NCBI RefSeq assembly: GCF_017833525.1
Contig: NZ_JAFICD010000005.1
Location: 1-64,000, forward strand
Direction: 5' to 3'
Source of the DNA: Duganella sp. 1411
GTDB taxonomy: Bacteria > Pseudomonadota > Gammaproteobacteria > Burkholderiales > Burkholderiaceae_D
Length of the DNA: 64,000 bases
A model generated the notes under the pieces. It was not told the origin of the DNA, did not search any database, and saw nothing but the letters and a program-made list of their open reading frames with translations. Positions 24,237 to 33,069 of the stretch are shown here, piece after piece (positions within the stretch are counted from its first letter, which is position 1; every line of letters begins with the position of its first letter). The translations under genes and the position numbers were made by a program.

Positions 24237-25367
24237 TCACTGCTGCGCGAGCAGCGATTGCAGCACCGGCTGCAACACCGCCCGGCCCAGCTCGGCGCTG
24301 CGGGCGCCGTTCCAGCCGGTGTCCGGGTCCGGATCGTTGGCGTTGTCCTTGAACGGCATCTCCAGGGTCAGCGACAGGCAGCCGAACGCGTGGGTGATGT
24401 GCGGCGAACCCATCGTCAGCGTTTCCGGCGTGTACGGCGTCTCGCCGTAGCCGTATTCGTCCTGGAAGTCCGGGCTGGCGATCAGGAAGTTGTCGATGAA
24501 ATACTGTTGCGCCTCGGCCTGTTCGGGCGTGAAATTCGGCAACGACTCGCTGCCGGCCACGAACACGTACGGCAAGCCCTCGTCGCCGTGGATGTCGAGG
24601 CACAGGTCGCAGCCGATCTCGAGCATCTTGTTCTTGACCAGGAACACCTCCGGGCTGCGCTCCATCGTCGGATTGAGCCACTCGCGGTTCAGGTTGGCGC
24701 CGGCGGCGTTGGTGCGCAGGTTGCCGCGCACCGAGCCGTCCGGATTCATGTTCGGCACCACATAGAACACCGCCTCCTTGAGGCACTGGCGGCCGAACGG
24801 ATTGGCCGGGTCGAGCAGGGCGTCGACCATGCCCTCGACGAACCACTCGGCCATCGTCTCGCCCGGATGCTGGCGCGCGATGACCCACACCTTTTGTTCG
24901 GCCTCGGGGTCGCCGATGACCAGCATGTTGAGGTCGCGGCCGTCGATGGTGCTGCCCAGGTCGACCTGCTTGACCAGCGGCGACAGTTGCGCGTTGTCCA
25001 GCAGCGCCAGGTGGCGTTCCCACGAGTACGGCTCGAAGTAGGCGTAGTAGACGCTGTCGTATTCCGGCGTGTGACTGATCGTCATCACCTGGCCGTCATA
25101 GGTGGTCGGCACGCGGAACCAGCTGTCGCGGTCGTAGCTGGCGACGGCCTGGTAATCTTTCCAGCCGTCCGGGTAGGCGGCCGCGCCGGCGTTGAGGAAG
25201 CGCAGGTTCAACGGCGTCGCCGCGGCGCCCTGGACGCGGAAATAAAACCATTGCGTGATGTCGGCGTGGGAATCCTTGCGGATGTTCAGGTCGATGGCGG
25301 CCGGGTCGTCGGCGCGCACGACTTCGATGGCGCCGGCGTCGAATTGCTGGCTGATTTTGATAGACAT
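24237..25367 (-). CDS. M14-family cytosolic carboxypeptidase
   Basis: A 376-residue M14 metallocarboxypeptidase of the cytosolic (CCP/Nna1-like) subfamily, with no signal peptide. The N-terminal 120 residues form the family-specific beta domain (ITQWFYFRVQGAAATPLNLR). Zinc ligands are His and Glu in VIARQHPGETMAEWFVEGM and the third His in LCLDIHGDEG. The catalytic Glu is in LSLTLEMPFKD. Arg binding the C-terminal carboxylate lies in NTNAAGANLNREW-like sequence. Bacterial members are thought to trim C-terminal residues or side chains of peptides. The ATG at 25367 begins at the family start. Confidence 0.9.
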   Translation of the reverse strand: MSIKISQQFDAGAIEVVRADDPAAIDLNIRKDSHADITQWFYFRVQGAAATPLNLRFLNAGAAAYPDGWKDYQAVASYDRDSWFRVPTTYDGQVMTISHTPEYDSVYYAYFEPYSWERHLALLDNAQLSPLVKQVDLGSTIDGRDLNMLVIGDPEAEQKVWVIARQHPGETMAEWFVEGMVDALLDPANPFGRQCLKEAVFYVVPNMNPDGSVRGNLRTNAAGANLNREWLNPTMERSPEVFLVKNKMLEIGCDLCLDIHGDEGLPYVFVAGSESLPNFTPEQAEAQQYFIDNFLIASPDFQDEYGYGETPYTPETLTMGSPHITHAFGCLSLTLEMPFKDNANDPDPDTGWNGARSAELGRAVLQPVLQSLLAQQ

Positions 25368-25532
25368 TGCGTAAGTCCTGGTGGATTCAGTGTAAAGAGG
25401 ATGTTTGCACTTTTGGCGCAGTGCCGACATCATACAGGCTGGCGCGGCGGCCGGGCGCTCTGCGCCAGCGCAAGCCGGCCGGCGGCGGGTTTGCTAAGTT
25501 GAGGTGACCGCCACGCCGCGCAGGAGCCCGCC

Positions 25533-25778
25533 ATGAATCCGCCGCTATTCCAGGTCGACGATTACCGCTACTATTTTTTCGCCCGTGGCGACAAGCGCAT
25601 GCACATCCACGTCTCGCACCCGGACGGCACGGCCAAGTTCTGGCTGGAGCCCGAGGTGGCGCTGGCGTGGCACACCGGGTTATCGGAGAGGCAACTGCGC
25701 GAAGCCGAGCAATTCATCGTCGACCATGTTGCGCAAATGCGGCAAATCTGGCGCACGTGGTTGCGTAGGGCGGATTAG
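25533..25778 (+). CDS. DUF4160-family small protein
   Basis: An 81-residue protein close to the DUF4160 family: YRYYFFARGDKRMHIHVSHP is the family core, usually written FYSNEHPPPHIHV. The C-terminal helices (RQLREAEQFIVDHVAQMRQI) complete it. DUF4160 genes often stand beside DUF2442 genes in toxin-antitoxin-like pairs; no DUF2442 partner is seen here. The final codons run into a REP-like repeat (GCGTAGGGCGGATTAG), which supplies the stop codon. No signal peptide. The function is not known. Confidence 0.75.
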   Translation: MNPPLFQVDDYRYYFFARGDKRMHIHVSHPDGTAKFWLEPEVALAWHTGLSERQLREAEQFIVDHVAQMRQIWRTWLRRAD

Positions 25779-25890
25779 CGGGCGATGCCCGCCAATCCGC
25801 CCCGGGGGCACATCGAACGAGCGTCCTCCTGCCGGAGGACTTGAGAGGCGGAACGCCGTAATCGGCCATCGATGAGCCGTCGGCGGCGCA
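25763..25890. repeat. Degenerate REP-like palindrome pair
   Basis: GCGTAGGGCGGATTAGCGGG with its inverted arm CCCGCCAATCCGCCC at 25763-25802, followed after about 45 bases by a diverged second palindrome (GGCGGAACGCCGTAATCGGC) and the GCCGTCGGCGGCGCAT spacer palindrome. It is flanked by the DUF4160-like gene and the end of paaX. Confidence 0.6.
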
Positions 25891-26817
25891 TCAAGCCAAT
25901 CCACCAAACCGCTCGAAAAACGCCGGCTCGGCCGCTGGCGCGGCCTCGTCCTCGCGGCGCAGCACCGCCTCCACATGCCGCTCGGCGTCCGCGAACACCG
26001 CCCGATAGATACCGCGCGCCAGCTCATAGGCCAGCGCGCCCGGCCACGGCGTGGGCAGCAGCTCCACCGGCAGTTGCGGATCGTGCAACTGCACCCGCCG
26101 GTACGCGTGGATCAGCAGCGTGCGGATCACAAACGCCTGCTCCGGCGTCAACGCCGCCGCCGCGCCCGGCGCCCGCAACGCCGCCAGCAACGGCTCGAAG
26201 CGCGCGATAAAGCCGCCATAGCCCAGCGCCACGCCGTCCACATCCCAGCCGCCGGCCACCAGATCGCTCAACGGCCGGCCCGCGACCCGCTCCACCGACT
26301 TGGCCTGCACCACGAACAACTTCCCCGCCACGCCCAGCCGCTTGAGCAACTCGTCGAGCGCGGCGGCGTCGGCCGCCGGATGCCCCATGATGCCGGGCGC
26401 GATCACGCTGTAGCCCTCCCACAACAGTTCCTTGCGCACGGCGCCGCGCTCGGCCGCGTTGAGCCCGCCGTCACCGTTGAGCACCAAAGTCCAGCTGCCG
26501 TCCCAATGCACGTTGAGCGGCGCGTAGATGCGGCGGTAGGCGTGCACGAAGCGCGCCATCGCGTCCGGCGTGATCGCGTACGAGCTGCGCCGGCCGTCGC
26601 GCTGGGCGCCCAGCCAGCCCTCCTGCGCCAGCCGGAACACCGACGTGCGCAACAGCCGGTCGTTGACCCCGAACGGCGCCAACAGCTCGATCAGACTGCC
26701 CAGCCAGACCATCCCCCCGTGCGGCACGATGGCGTCGCCGAAAATCGTCACCACCAGCGACTTCGAGCGCGGCGGCTCGCCGGCGAGGAACTGCGCTATC
26801 CAATCGGAATAATTCAT
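25891..26817 (-). CDS. paaX: Phenylacetate operon repressor PaaX
   Basis: A 308-residue PaaX-family regulator. The N-terminal winged helix is RSKSLVVTIFGDAIVPHGGM followed by LLRTSVFRLAQEGWLGAQRD. The middle and C-terminal PaaX domains include WTLVLNGDGGLNAAERGAVR and TLLIHAYRRVQLHDPQLPVE. PaaX represses the paa genes and is released by phenylacetyl-CoA. It is divergent from paaA, and the 168-base gap has a candidate operator. The ATG at 26817 is preferred over an upstream ATG at 26877 because the extra residues are outside the family. Confidence 0.93.
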   Translation of the reverse strand: MNYSDWIAQFLAGEPPRSKSLVVTIFGDAIVPHGGMVWLGSLIELLAPFGVNDRLLRTSVFRLAQEGWLGAQRDGRRSSYAITPDAMARFVHAYRRIYAPLNVHWDGSWTLVLNGDGGLNAAERGAVRKELLWEGYSVIAPGIMGHPAADAAALDELLKRLGVAGKLFVVQAKSVERVAGRPLSDLVAGGWDVDGVALGYGGFIARFEPLLAALRAPGAAAALTPEQAFVIRTLLIHAYRRVQLHDPQLPVELLPTPWPGALAYELARGIYRAVFADAERHVEAVLRREDEAAPAAEPAFFERFGGLA

Positions 26818-26918
26818 AGGCGGACGTCTCTGTACATGGAAACAATAGTTTACTTTGCCCCGACTGCGGCGCAGCATTTATTTCTGGGCGGTTTCTGTTT
26901 GGATGCTCTATTTTAATA

Positions 26919-26945
26919 TGATTCGAAATAGTCGTAGCAAAATCA
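26919..26945. promoter_or_regulatory. Candidate PaaX operator
   Basis: Inverted half sites TGATT (26919-26923) and AATCA (26941-26945) lie about 22 bases apart centre to centre, about 40 bases upstream of the paaA start, in an AT-rich stretch unlike the coding DNA around it. Known PaaX boxes contain TGATTC-type inverted halves. This is a by-eye match and needs a binding assay. Confidence 0.4.
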
Positions 26946-26985
26946 GATTGTGTATCGTAATATGGCGTGACACGAGGAGACAGCT

Positions 26986-27975
26986 ATGTACGCACAAATG
27001 GTGGAGACCGGCCTGAGCACCGTCCGCACGGCCGACGACATGGCCGCCGACGAACGCGCCTTCCAGGCCCGCATCGACGACGGCGTCAAGATCGAGGCCA
27101 AGGACTGGATGCCGGACGCCTACCGCAAAACCCTGATCCGCCAGATCTCGCAGCACGCGCACTCGGAGATCGTCGGCCAGCTGCCGGAAGGGAACTGGGT
27201 CACGCGCGCGCCCACGCTCAAGCGCAAATCCATCCTGCTGGCCAAGATCCAGGACGAAGCGGGCCACGGACTGTATTTATATAGCGCCGCCGAAACGCTG
27301 GGCGTGTCGCGCGACGAGCTGCTGGCCGCCCTGCACAGCGGCAAAGCCAAATACTCGAGCATCTTCAACTACCCGACCTTGTCGTGGGCCGACATGGGCG
27401 CCATCGGCTGGCTGGTCGACGGTTCGGCCATCATCAACCAGATCCCGCTGTGCCGCTGCTCGTACGGTCCGTACGCGCGCGCCATGATCCGCGTCTGCAA
27501 GGAGGAGTCGTTCCACGCGCGCCAGGGCTACGACATCATGCTGTCGCTGGCGCGCGGCACGCCCGAGCAAAAAGCCATGGCGCAGGATGCGCTCAACCGC
27601 TGGTGGTGGCCGTCGCTGATGATGTTCGGCCCCTCGGACGCGGAATCGGTCAACAGCGCGCAGTCGGCGCAATGGCGCATCAAGCTGTTCTCCAACGACG
27701 AACTGCGCCAGCGCATGGTCGACCAGACCGTGCCCCAGGCCGAATTCCTCGGCCTGACGGTGCCCGACCCGGATCTCAAATTCAACGCCGACACCGGCCA
27801 CTACGAATTCGGCGCCATCGACTGGAGCGAATTCCACAACGTCTTGAAGGGCAACGGCCCGTGCAACCGCGAACGGCTGCGCACCCGCGTCAAGGCCTGG
27901 GAGGACGGCGCCTGGTTCCGCGAGGCGCTGGTGGTCCACGCCGATAAACACGCTAAATCGAGGAGAACGGCATGA
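26986..27975 (+). CDS. paaA: Phenylacetyl-CoA 1,2-epoxidase catalytic subunit PaaA
   Basis: A 329-residue subunit of the multicomponent oxygenase PaaABCE that epoxidises phenylacetyl-CoA. It is a ferritin-like helical diiron protein. Ligand motifs appear in LLAKIQDEAGHGLYLYSAAE and VCKEESFHARQGYDIMLSLA. A GAGGAG ribosome site precedes the ATG. The preceding 168-base gap to paaX carries a candidate operator. Its stop overlaps the paaB start by 4 bases, the beginning of a tightly coupled operon. Full length and apparently intact. Confidence 0.96.
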   Translation: MYAQMVETGLSTVRTADDMAADERAFQARIDDGVKIEAKDWMPDAYRKTLIRQISQHAHSEIVGQLPEGNWVTRAPTLKRKSILLAKIQDEAGHGLYLYSAAETLGVSRDELLAALHSGKAKYSSIFNYPTLSWADMGAIGWLVDGSAIINQIPLCRCSYGPYARAMIRVCKEESFHARQGYDIMLSLARGTPEQKAMAQDALNRWWWPSLMMFGPSDAESVNSAQSAQWRIKLFSNDELRQRMVDQTVPQAEFLGLTVPDPDLKFNADTGHYEFGAIDWSEFHNVLKGNGPCNRERLRTRVKAWEDGAWFREALVVHADKHAKSRRTA

Positions 27976-28256
27976 GCAAGGAATGGCCCCTGTGGGAAGT
28001 GTTCATCCGCAGCCAGCACGGTCTGGCGCACAAGCATGTCGGCAGCCTGCACGCGCCGGACGCCGAAATGGCCGTCAACAACGCGCGCGACGTCTACACG
28101 CGCCGCAATGAGGGCGTCAGCATCTGGGTGGTGCGCGCGGCCGACATCGTCGCCAGCAGCCCTGGCGACAAGGGCGCGCTGTTCGAGCCGGCCAACAGCA
28201 AGGTCTATCGCCATCCGACCTTCTTCCCGATGCCGGCCGAAGTCAAGAACCTGTAG
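27972..28256 (+). CDS. paaB: Phenylacetyl-CoA epoxidase subunit PaaB
   Basis: A 94-residue structural subunit of the epoxidase. The family hallmark EWPLWEVFIRSQHGLAHKHV opens it, then VGSLHAPDAEMAVNNARDVY and SIWVVRAADIVASSP follow. PaaB bridges PaaAC heterodimers in the complex. The ATG overlaps the paaA stop (ATGA), and the gene ends 12 bases before paaC. Length is normal. Confidence 0.95.
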   Translation: MSKEWPLWEVFIRSQHGLAHKHVGSLHAPDAEMAVNNARDVYTRRNEGVSIWVVRAADIVASSPGDKGALFEPANSKVYRHPTFFPMPAEVKNL

Positions 28257-28268
28257 GCGGAGCGCATC

Positions 28269-29021
28269 GTGGACACCAAAGTCAATTACCTGCTTCGCCT
28301 GGGCGACAATGCGCTGATCCTCAGCCAGCAGCTCTCGCAATTGTGCGGCAAAGGGCCGGCGCTGGAAGAGGACATGGCGCTGACCAACGTCGCGCTGGAT
28401 CTGCTGGGCCAGACCCGCCTGTGGTACGAATACGCCGCCGAACTCGAAGGCGCCGGCCGCGACGAGGACAAGCTGGCCTACCACCGCGACGCCCACGATT
28501 TCAAGAACTGCCTGCTGCTCGAACAGCCGAACGGCAACTACGCCGATACGATGATGCGGCAGTTTTACTTCGACACCTGGCACTACTTCCTGATCGAAGG
28601 CCTGACGCGCAGCGCCGACCCGCGCATCGCCGCCATCGCCGAGAAGTCGCTCAAGGAGGTGACCTACCACCTGCGCCGCAGCGGCGACTTGATCGTGCGC
28701 CTGGGCGACAGCACCGAGCTGGCGCACGCGCGCACGCAGGCCGCCGCCGACGAGCTGTGGATGTACAGCGGCGAAGTGTTCGCCTACGACGCCGTCGACG
28801 ACGCCATGGTCGCCGAAGGCATCGCGCCGCCGGCCGACGCACTGCGCGCGCAATGGCTGGCGCACGTGGCCGAGATCTTCGCCGAGGCGACGCTGACCAT
28901 GCCGCCGGCCGACGCCTGGATGCAAAAGGGCGGCAAGCAGGGGCGCCACACCGAGCACCTGGGCTATATCCTGGCCGAGATGCAGTTCCTGCAGCGCGCC
29001 TATCCCGGCGCCCAGTGGTGA
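28269..29021 (+). CDS. paaC: Phenylacetyl-CoA epoxidase structural subunit PaaC
   Basis: A 250-residue ferritin-like subunit that pairs with PaaA but lacks a working diiron site. EEDMALTNVALDLLGQTRLW is diagnostic. The start is GTG at 28269 (MDTKVNYLLRLGDNALILSQ), preceded by a GGCGGAGC stretch; no ATG fits the family start. The gene ends 10 bases before paaD. It is complete and in usual position in the operon. Confidence 0.95.
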   Translation: MDTKVNYLLRLGDNALILSQQLSQLCGKGPALEEDMALTNVALDLLGQTRLWYEYAAELEGAGRDEDKLAYHRDAHDFKNCLLLEQPNGNYADTMMRQFYFDTWHYFLIEGLTRSADPRIAAIAEKSLKEVTYHLRRSGDLIVRLGDSTELAHARTQAAADELWMYSGEVFAYDAVDDAMVAEGIAPPADALRAQWLAHVAEIFAEATLTMPPADAWMQKGGKQGRHTEHLGYILAEMQFLQRAYPGAQW

Positions 29022-29031
29022 GGGGGCAGCG

Positions 29032-29580
29032 ATGAACGCCGCCGCCATCGACGCCCGCGCCGTCAGTCCCGGGCAGGTCTGGTCCTGGCTGGGCGAGGTG
29101 GCGGACCCCGAAATCCCGGTCATCTCGATCGTCGATCTGGGCATCGTGCGCGACGTGCGGATCGACGACGACGGCGCCTGCACGGTCACCATCACGCCCA
29201 CCTACTCCGGCTGCCCGGCGATGCAGGTCATCGCCGACGCCATCACCGGGGCGCTGCACGCGCGCGGCGTGGCCGAGGTGCGCTTGCAAAACCAGTTGTC
29301 GCCCGCCTGGACCACCGACTGGATGAGCGAGGAGGGCAAGGCCAAGCTGTCCGGCTACGGCATCGCGCCGCCGGCCGAAAAGGTGATCGATGTCAGCCGC
29401 CTGCGCAGCGGCGCGCTGGCCGCCATCTCGCGCCGCGCACCGGCGGCGCCGTCCATCGCCTGTCCCAACTGCGGCTCCCGCCACACCGAAATCACCAGCC
29501 AGTTCGGCTCCACGCCCTGCAAGGCGCTGTACAAATGCCTGGACTGCCGCGAGCCTTTCGACTACTTCAAGTGCCACTAA
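29032..29580 (+). CDS. paaD: PaaD, iron-sulfur assembly-type helper of the epoxidase
   Basis: A 182-residue protein with an N-terminal MIP18/SufT-like domain (VADPEIPVISIVDLGIVRDV and TPTYSGCPAMQVIADAITGA) and a C-terminal zinc-ribbon-like tail with four cysteines (CPNCGSRHTEI and CLDCREPFDYFKCH). PaaD is required for maturation of the epoxidase, likely of the PaaE iron-sulfur centre. The gene ends 5 bases before paaE. Confidence 0.94.
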   Translation: MNAAAIDARAVSPGQVWSWLGEVADPEIPVISIVDLGIVRDVRIDDDGACTVTITPTYSGCPAMQVIADAITGALHARGVAEVRLQNQLSPAWTTDWMSEEGKAKLSGYGIAPPAEKVIDVSRLRSGALAAISRRAPAAPSIACPNCGSRHTEITSQFGSTPCKALYKCLDCREPFDYFKCH

Positions 29581-29585
29581 CGACC

Positions 29586-30665
29586 ATGAGCAAATTCCAC
29601 CCGCTGACCGTCTCGCAAGTGCGCAACGAAACGCGCGACACCATCGCCGTCACCTTCGCCGTGCCGCCCGAGCTGAGGGACAGCTTCCGCTTTCAGCAGG
29701 GCCAGCACCTGACCCTGCGCGCGCACATCGACGACGAGGACGTGCGCCGCTCGTATTCGATCTGCTCGGCCGTGCAGGACGGCGCGCTGCGCGTGGCCAT
29801 CAAGCGCACCCAGGGCGGGCTGTTCTCCAGCTGGGCCAACGACACCATCAAGCCCGGCGTCACGCTCGACGTGATGCCGCCGATGGGCCACTTCAACGTG
29901 CCGCTGGACGCCGCCAACCATAAGCACTACCTGGCCTTCGCCGCCGGCAGCGGCATCACGCCCATCCTGTCGATCATCAAGACCACGCTGGCCGCCGAAC
30001 CGCACAGCCGCTTCACGCTTTTCTACGGCAACCGGGCCTCGTCGTCGGTGATCTTCAGGGACGAACTGTCGGACTTGAAGGACACCTATATGGACCGCCT
30101 CAAGCTGGCCTACGTGATGAGCCGCGAGCAGCAGGACATCGAATTGTTCAACGGCCGCATCACCAAGGATAAATGCGCGCAGTTCCTGCGCCACTGGGTG
30201 CGGGTGGAGGACGTCGACGTCGCCTTCATCTGCGGGCCGGAGGACATGATGCTGGGCGTGTCCGAGGCGCTGCAGGAGGCCGGCATGCCGAAGTCGAACA
30301 TCAAGATCGAACTGTTCGCCGCCAGCATTCCCAAGCACCAGCACAAGCCGCGCGCCCTCGATCCGGCAGCGGGGCGCCACGAAACCGAAGTCACCGTCAT
30401 CATGGACGGCAACGCGAGCAGCTTCACCATGGACCAGGACAAGGAGTCATTGCTCGACGCCGGCCTGCGCGCCGGCATCGACATGCGCTATTCCTGCAAG
30501 GGTGGCGTGTGCTCCACCTGCCGCTGCAAACTGATCGAAGGTAAGGTCGACATGGACGTCAACTACGCGCTGGAAGACTACGAGATCGCGCGCGGCTATG
30601 TCCTGAGCTGCCAGAGCTTCCCCATCACGGACAAAGTCGTCATCGACTTCGACCAGGCTGAATAG
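29586..30665 (+). CDS. paaE: PaaE, NADPH-dependent reductase component
   Basis: A 359-residue electron-transfer protein. FAD domain: RRSYSICS; NAD(P) domain: AFAAGSGITPILSIIKTTLA and FICGPEDMMLG; C-terminal plant-type 2Fe-2S ferredoxin: MRYSCKGGVCSTCRCKL and the last Cys in YVLSCQSFP. It passes electrons from NADPH to PaaA. The ATG at 29586 matches the family N-terminus (MSKFHPLTVSQVRNETRDTI); an open frame begins earlier inside paaD. The paaG start is 17 bases on. Confidence 0.96.
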   Translation: MSKFHPLTVSQVRNETRDTIAVTFAVPPELRDSFRFQQGQHLTLRAHIDDEDVRRSYSICSAVQDGALRVAIKRTQGGLFSSWANDTIKPGVTLDVMPPMGHFNVPLDAANHKHYLAFAAGSGITPILSIIKTTLAAEPHSRFTLFYGNRASSSVIFRDELSDLKDTYMDRLKLAYVMSREQQDIELFNGRITKDKCAQFLRHWVRVEDVDVAFICGPEDMMLGVSEALQEAGMPKSNIKIELFAASIPKHQHKPRALDPAAGRHETEVTVIMDGNASSFTMDQDKESLLDAGLRAGIDMRYSCKGGVCSTCRCKLIEGKVDMDVNYALEDYEIARGYVLSCQSFPITDKVVIDFDQAE

Positions 30666-30682
30666 AATAAAACGGAGACGCC

Positions 30683-31474
30683 ATGAACTACGAGAACATC
30701 CTTTTTGAGATCAACGACGGCATCGCCCGGTTGACGCTGAACCGCCCCGATAAACTCAATAGCTTCACGCAGGCGATGCACGACGAGGTGCGCCACGCCG
30801 TCCACAAGGTCGGCACCGACAAGAGCGTGCGCGTGTTCGTCCTCACCGGCGCCGGGCGCGGCTTCTGCGCCGGCCAGGATTTGAACGACCGCGCGGTGGA
30901 ACCGGGCGCGCGGGCGGTCGACCTGGGCGACTCGGTCGAGAAAAACTACGCGCCGCTGGTGCTGGCGCTGCGCGCCTTGCCGATGCCCGTCATCTGCGCC
31001 GTCAACGGCGTGGCCGCCGGCGCCGGCGCCAACCTCGCGCTGGCGTGCGACATCGTCCTCGCGGCCAAATCGGCATCGTTCGTCGAGATGTTCTGCAAGC
31101 TGGGACTGATCCCGGACACCGGCGGCACCTATTTCCTGCCACGCCTGATCGGCAGCGCCCGCGCCATGGGCCTGGCCATGCTGGGTGAAAAACTCAGCGC
31201 CGAGAAAGCCGAGGCCTGGGGCCTGATCTGGAAGGCCGTGCCGGACGAGGACCTGGCCGCCGAAACCATGGCCCTGGCGCGCCACTTCGCCAGCGCGCCG
31301 ACCAAGGGACTGGCCTTCACCAAGCAGGCGCTGTACGCCAGCGCCCACAACACGCTGCAGCAGCAACTGACGCTCGAATGCGGCATGATGAGCGAACTGG
31401 GTCGCAGCGAGGACTATCGCGAGGGCGTCGCCGCCTTCATGGAAAAACGCGCACCGCAATTCCAGGGGAAATAA
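30683..31474 (+). CDS. paaG: PaaG, 1,2-epoxyphenylacetyl-CoA isomerase
   Basis: A 263-residue crotonase-fold enzyme that isomerises the epoxide to the oxepin and also acts in later beta-oxidation. The PaaG block GAGRGFCAGQDLNDRAV distinguishes it from PaaF. The oxyanion region GVAAGAGANLALACDIVLAA and GLIPDTGGTYFLPRLIGSAR are typical. The C-terminus ends KRAPQFQGK, near identical in style to known PaaG. paaF (enoyl-CoA hydratase) is not seen next to it. paaH follows after 2 bases. Confidence 0.93.
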   Translation: MNYENILFEINDGIARLTLNRPDKLNSFTQAMHDEVRHAVHKVGTDKSVRVFVLTGAGRGFCAGQDLNDRAVEPGARAVDLGDSVEKNYAPLVLALRALPMPVICAVNGVAAGAGANLALACDIVLAAKSASFVEMFCKLGLIPDTGGTYFLPRLIGSARAMGLAMLGEKLSAEKAEAWGLIWKAVPDEDLAAETMALARHFASAPTKGLAFTKQALYASAHNTLQQQLTLECGMMSELGRSEDYREGVAAFMEKRAPQFQGK

Positions 31475-31476
31475 GC

Positions 31477-33069
31477 ATGGCAGCTCTGGGCAAGGACCGT
31501 CTGGTCGCCGTTATCGGCAGCGGGGCGATGGGCGCCGGCATCGCGCAGGTGGCCGCCGTCGCCGGCTACACCGTCAAGTTGTACGACACCCGCCCCGAAG
31601 TGGTGGCCAAGGCCATCTCCGACATCGCGCTGGTGTTCAACAAGCTGGTGGCCAAGGAGCGCATGAGCGCCGTCGCCGCCGCCGCCGCCATCGCCCGCCT
31701 GCGGGCCGCCGTCACGCTCGACGAGGTGGCCGGCGCCGGGCTGGTGGTGGAGGCGATCGTCGAAAACCTGGACGCCAAGCGTGGCCTGTTCGCCGAACTG
31801 GAATCCATCGTCGGCGACGATTGCGTCCTCGCCACCAACACCTCGTCGATCTCGGTCACCGCCATCGCCGCCAAACTGCGCAAGCCGGAACGCCTGGTCG
31901 GCATGCACTTCTTCAATCCGGTGCCGTTGATGGCGCTGGTCGAGGTGATCAGCGGCCTGGCCACCGACGCCGCCGTCGCGCAAACGGTGTGCGACACCGC
32001 CGCCGCCTGGGGCAAGAACCCGGTGCACGCCAAATCGACGCCGGGCTTCATCGTCAACCGCGTCGCGCGGCCTTTTTACGCCGAGGGCTGGCGCCTGCTC
32101 GGCGAGCGGGCCGCCGATGCCGCCACCATCGACGCCGTCATGCGCGAGGCCGGCGGCTTCCGCATGGGACCCTTCGAGTTGATGGACCTGATCGGGCACG
32201 ACGTCAATTTCTCGGTCACGCAGTCGGTGTTCAACGCCTATTTCAACGATCCGCGCTTCACGCCGTCGGTGCTGCAGCAGGAGATGGTCAATGCCGGGTT
32301 CCTGGGGCGCAAATCCGGCCGTGGTTTTTATGCGTACGGCGATGGCGCCGCCGTCGCGCCGCAGCCGCACACGGAGGCCGCGCAACCGATGCCGGAATTC
32401 GTTAGCTACACCGTCGAGCAGGGCGCCAAGGCTGGCGCGCCGCGCGTGGCCGGCAGCGTGGTCGCCGATGCGCTGGCCGGGCGTTTGCGCGCGGCGGGTG
32501 TCAATGTCACCCATCGGCAGTCTCCCGAGGCGCGTGGCCACGCCGCCGGCGCCGACGGCGCTCCAGCGTTCCATTGCAATGGCGCGGCGGTGTACCTCAC
32601 CGACGGCCGCAGCGCCACCGAGCGCGCGCGCGACAACCAGCACCCGGATACGGTATTGTTCGACCTGGCGCTGGACTACGCCAGCGCCACGCGTATCGCC
32701 GTCAGCTGCTCCGACCAGTGCTCGCCGGCCGCGTATCAATCGGTGGTGGGACTGTTCCAGGCCGCCGGTTTCGCCGTCACGCGGCTGGACGACGTCCCCG
32801 GCATGGCCGTCATGCGCACCGTGGCGATGCTCGTCAACGAAGCGGCGGACGCCGTCAACCAGGGCGTCTGCAGCGCCGAGGCGGCGGACATCGCCATGCA
32901 AAAGGGCGTCAACTATCCGCGTGGGCCGCTGGCCTGGGCCGACGCCATCGGCATCGGCCAGGTCGTTACCGTGCTGACCAACCTGGCCGCAAGCTACGGC
33001 GAGGACCGCTACCGGGTCTCGCCGCTGCTGCGCCGCAAACATGCCAGCGGCGCGGGGTTTTATGCATAA
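31477..33069 (+). CDS. paaH: PaaH, 3-hydroxyadipyl-CoA dehydrogenase
   Basis: A 530-residue 3-hydroxyacyl-CoA dehydrogenase of the long PaaH type. The NAD loop is VAVIGSGAMGAGIAQVAAVA, and HFFNPVPLMALVEVISG is the active-site His block. A second C-terminal helical domain repeats the fold (DVPGMAVMRTVAMLVNEAAD, and the PRGPLAWADAIGIGQVVTVL part). It oxidises 3-hydroxyadipyl-CoA to 3-oxoadipyl-CoA. The ATG at 31477 gives the family start. Its end overlaps the paaI start by 8 bases. Confidence 0.95.
   Translation: MAALGKDRLVAVIGSGAMGAGIAQVAAVAGYTVKLYDTRPEVVAKAISDIALVFNKLVAKERMSAVAAAAAIARLRAAVTLDEVAGAGLVVEAIVENLDAKRGLFAELESIVGDDCVLATNTSSISVTAIAAKLRKPERLVGMHFFNPVPLMALVEVISGLATDAAVAQTVCDTAAAWGKNPVHAKSTPGFIVNRVARPFYAEGWRLLGERAADAATIDAVMREAGGFRMGPFELMDLIGHDVNFSVTQSVFNAYFNDPRFTPSVLQQEMVNAGFLGRKSGRGFYAYGDGAAVAPQPHTEAAQPMPEFVSYTVEQGAKAGAPRVAGSVVADALAGRLRAAGVNVTHRQSPEARGHAAGADGAPAFHCNGAAVYLTDGRSATERARDNQHPDTVLFDLALDYASATRIAVSCSDQCSPAAYQSVVGLFQAAGFAVTRLDDVPGMAVMRTVAMLVNEAADAVNQGVCSAEAADIAMQKGVNYPRGPLAWADAIGIGQVVTVLTNLAASYGEDRYRVSPLLRRKHASGAGFYA

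Noticed and set aside
26967..27284. A 105-codon frame starting just before paaA
   Set aside because: It overlaps paaA out of frame; paaA has the ribosome site and family motifs.
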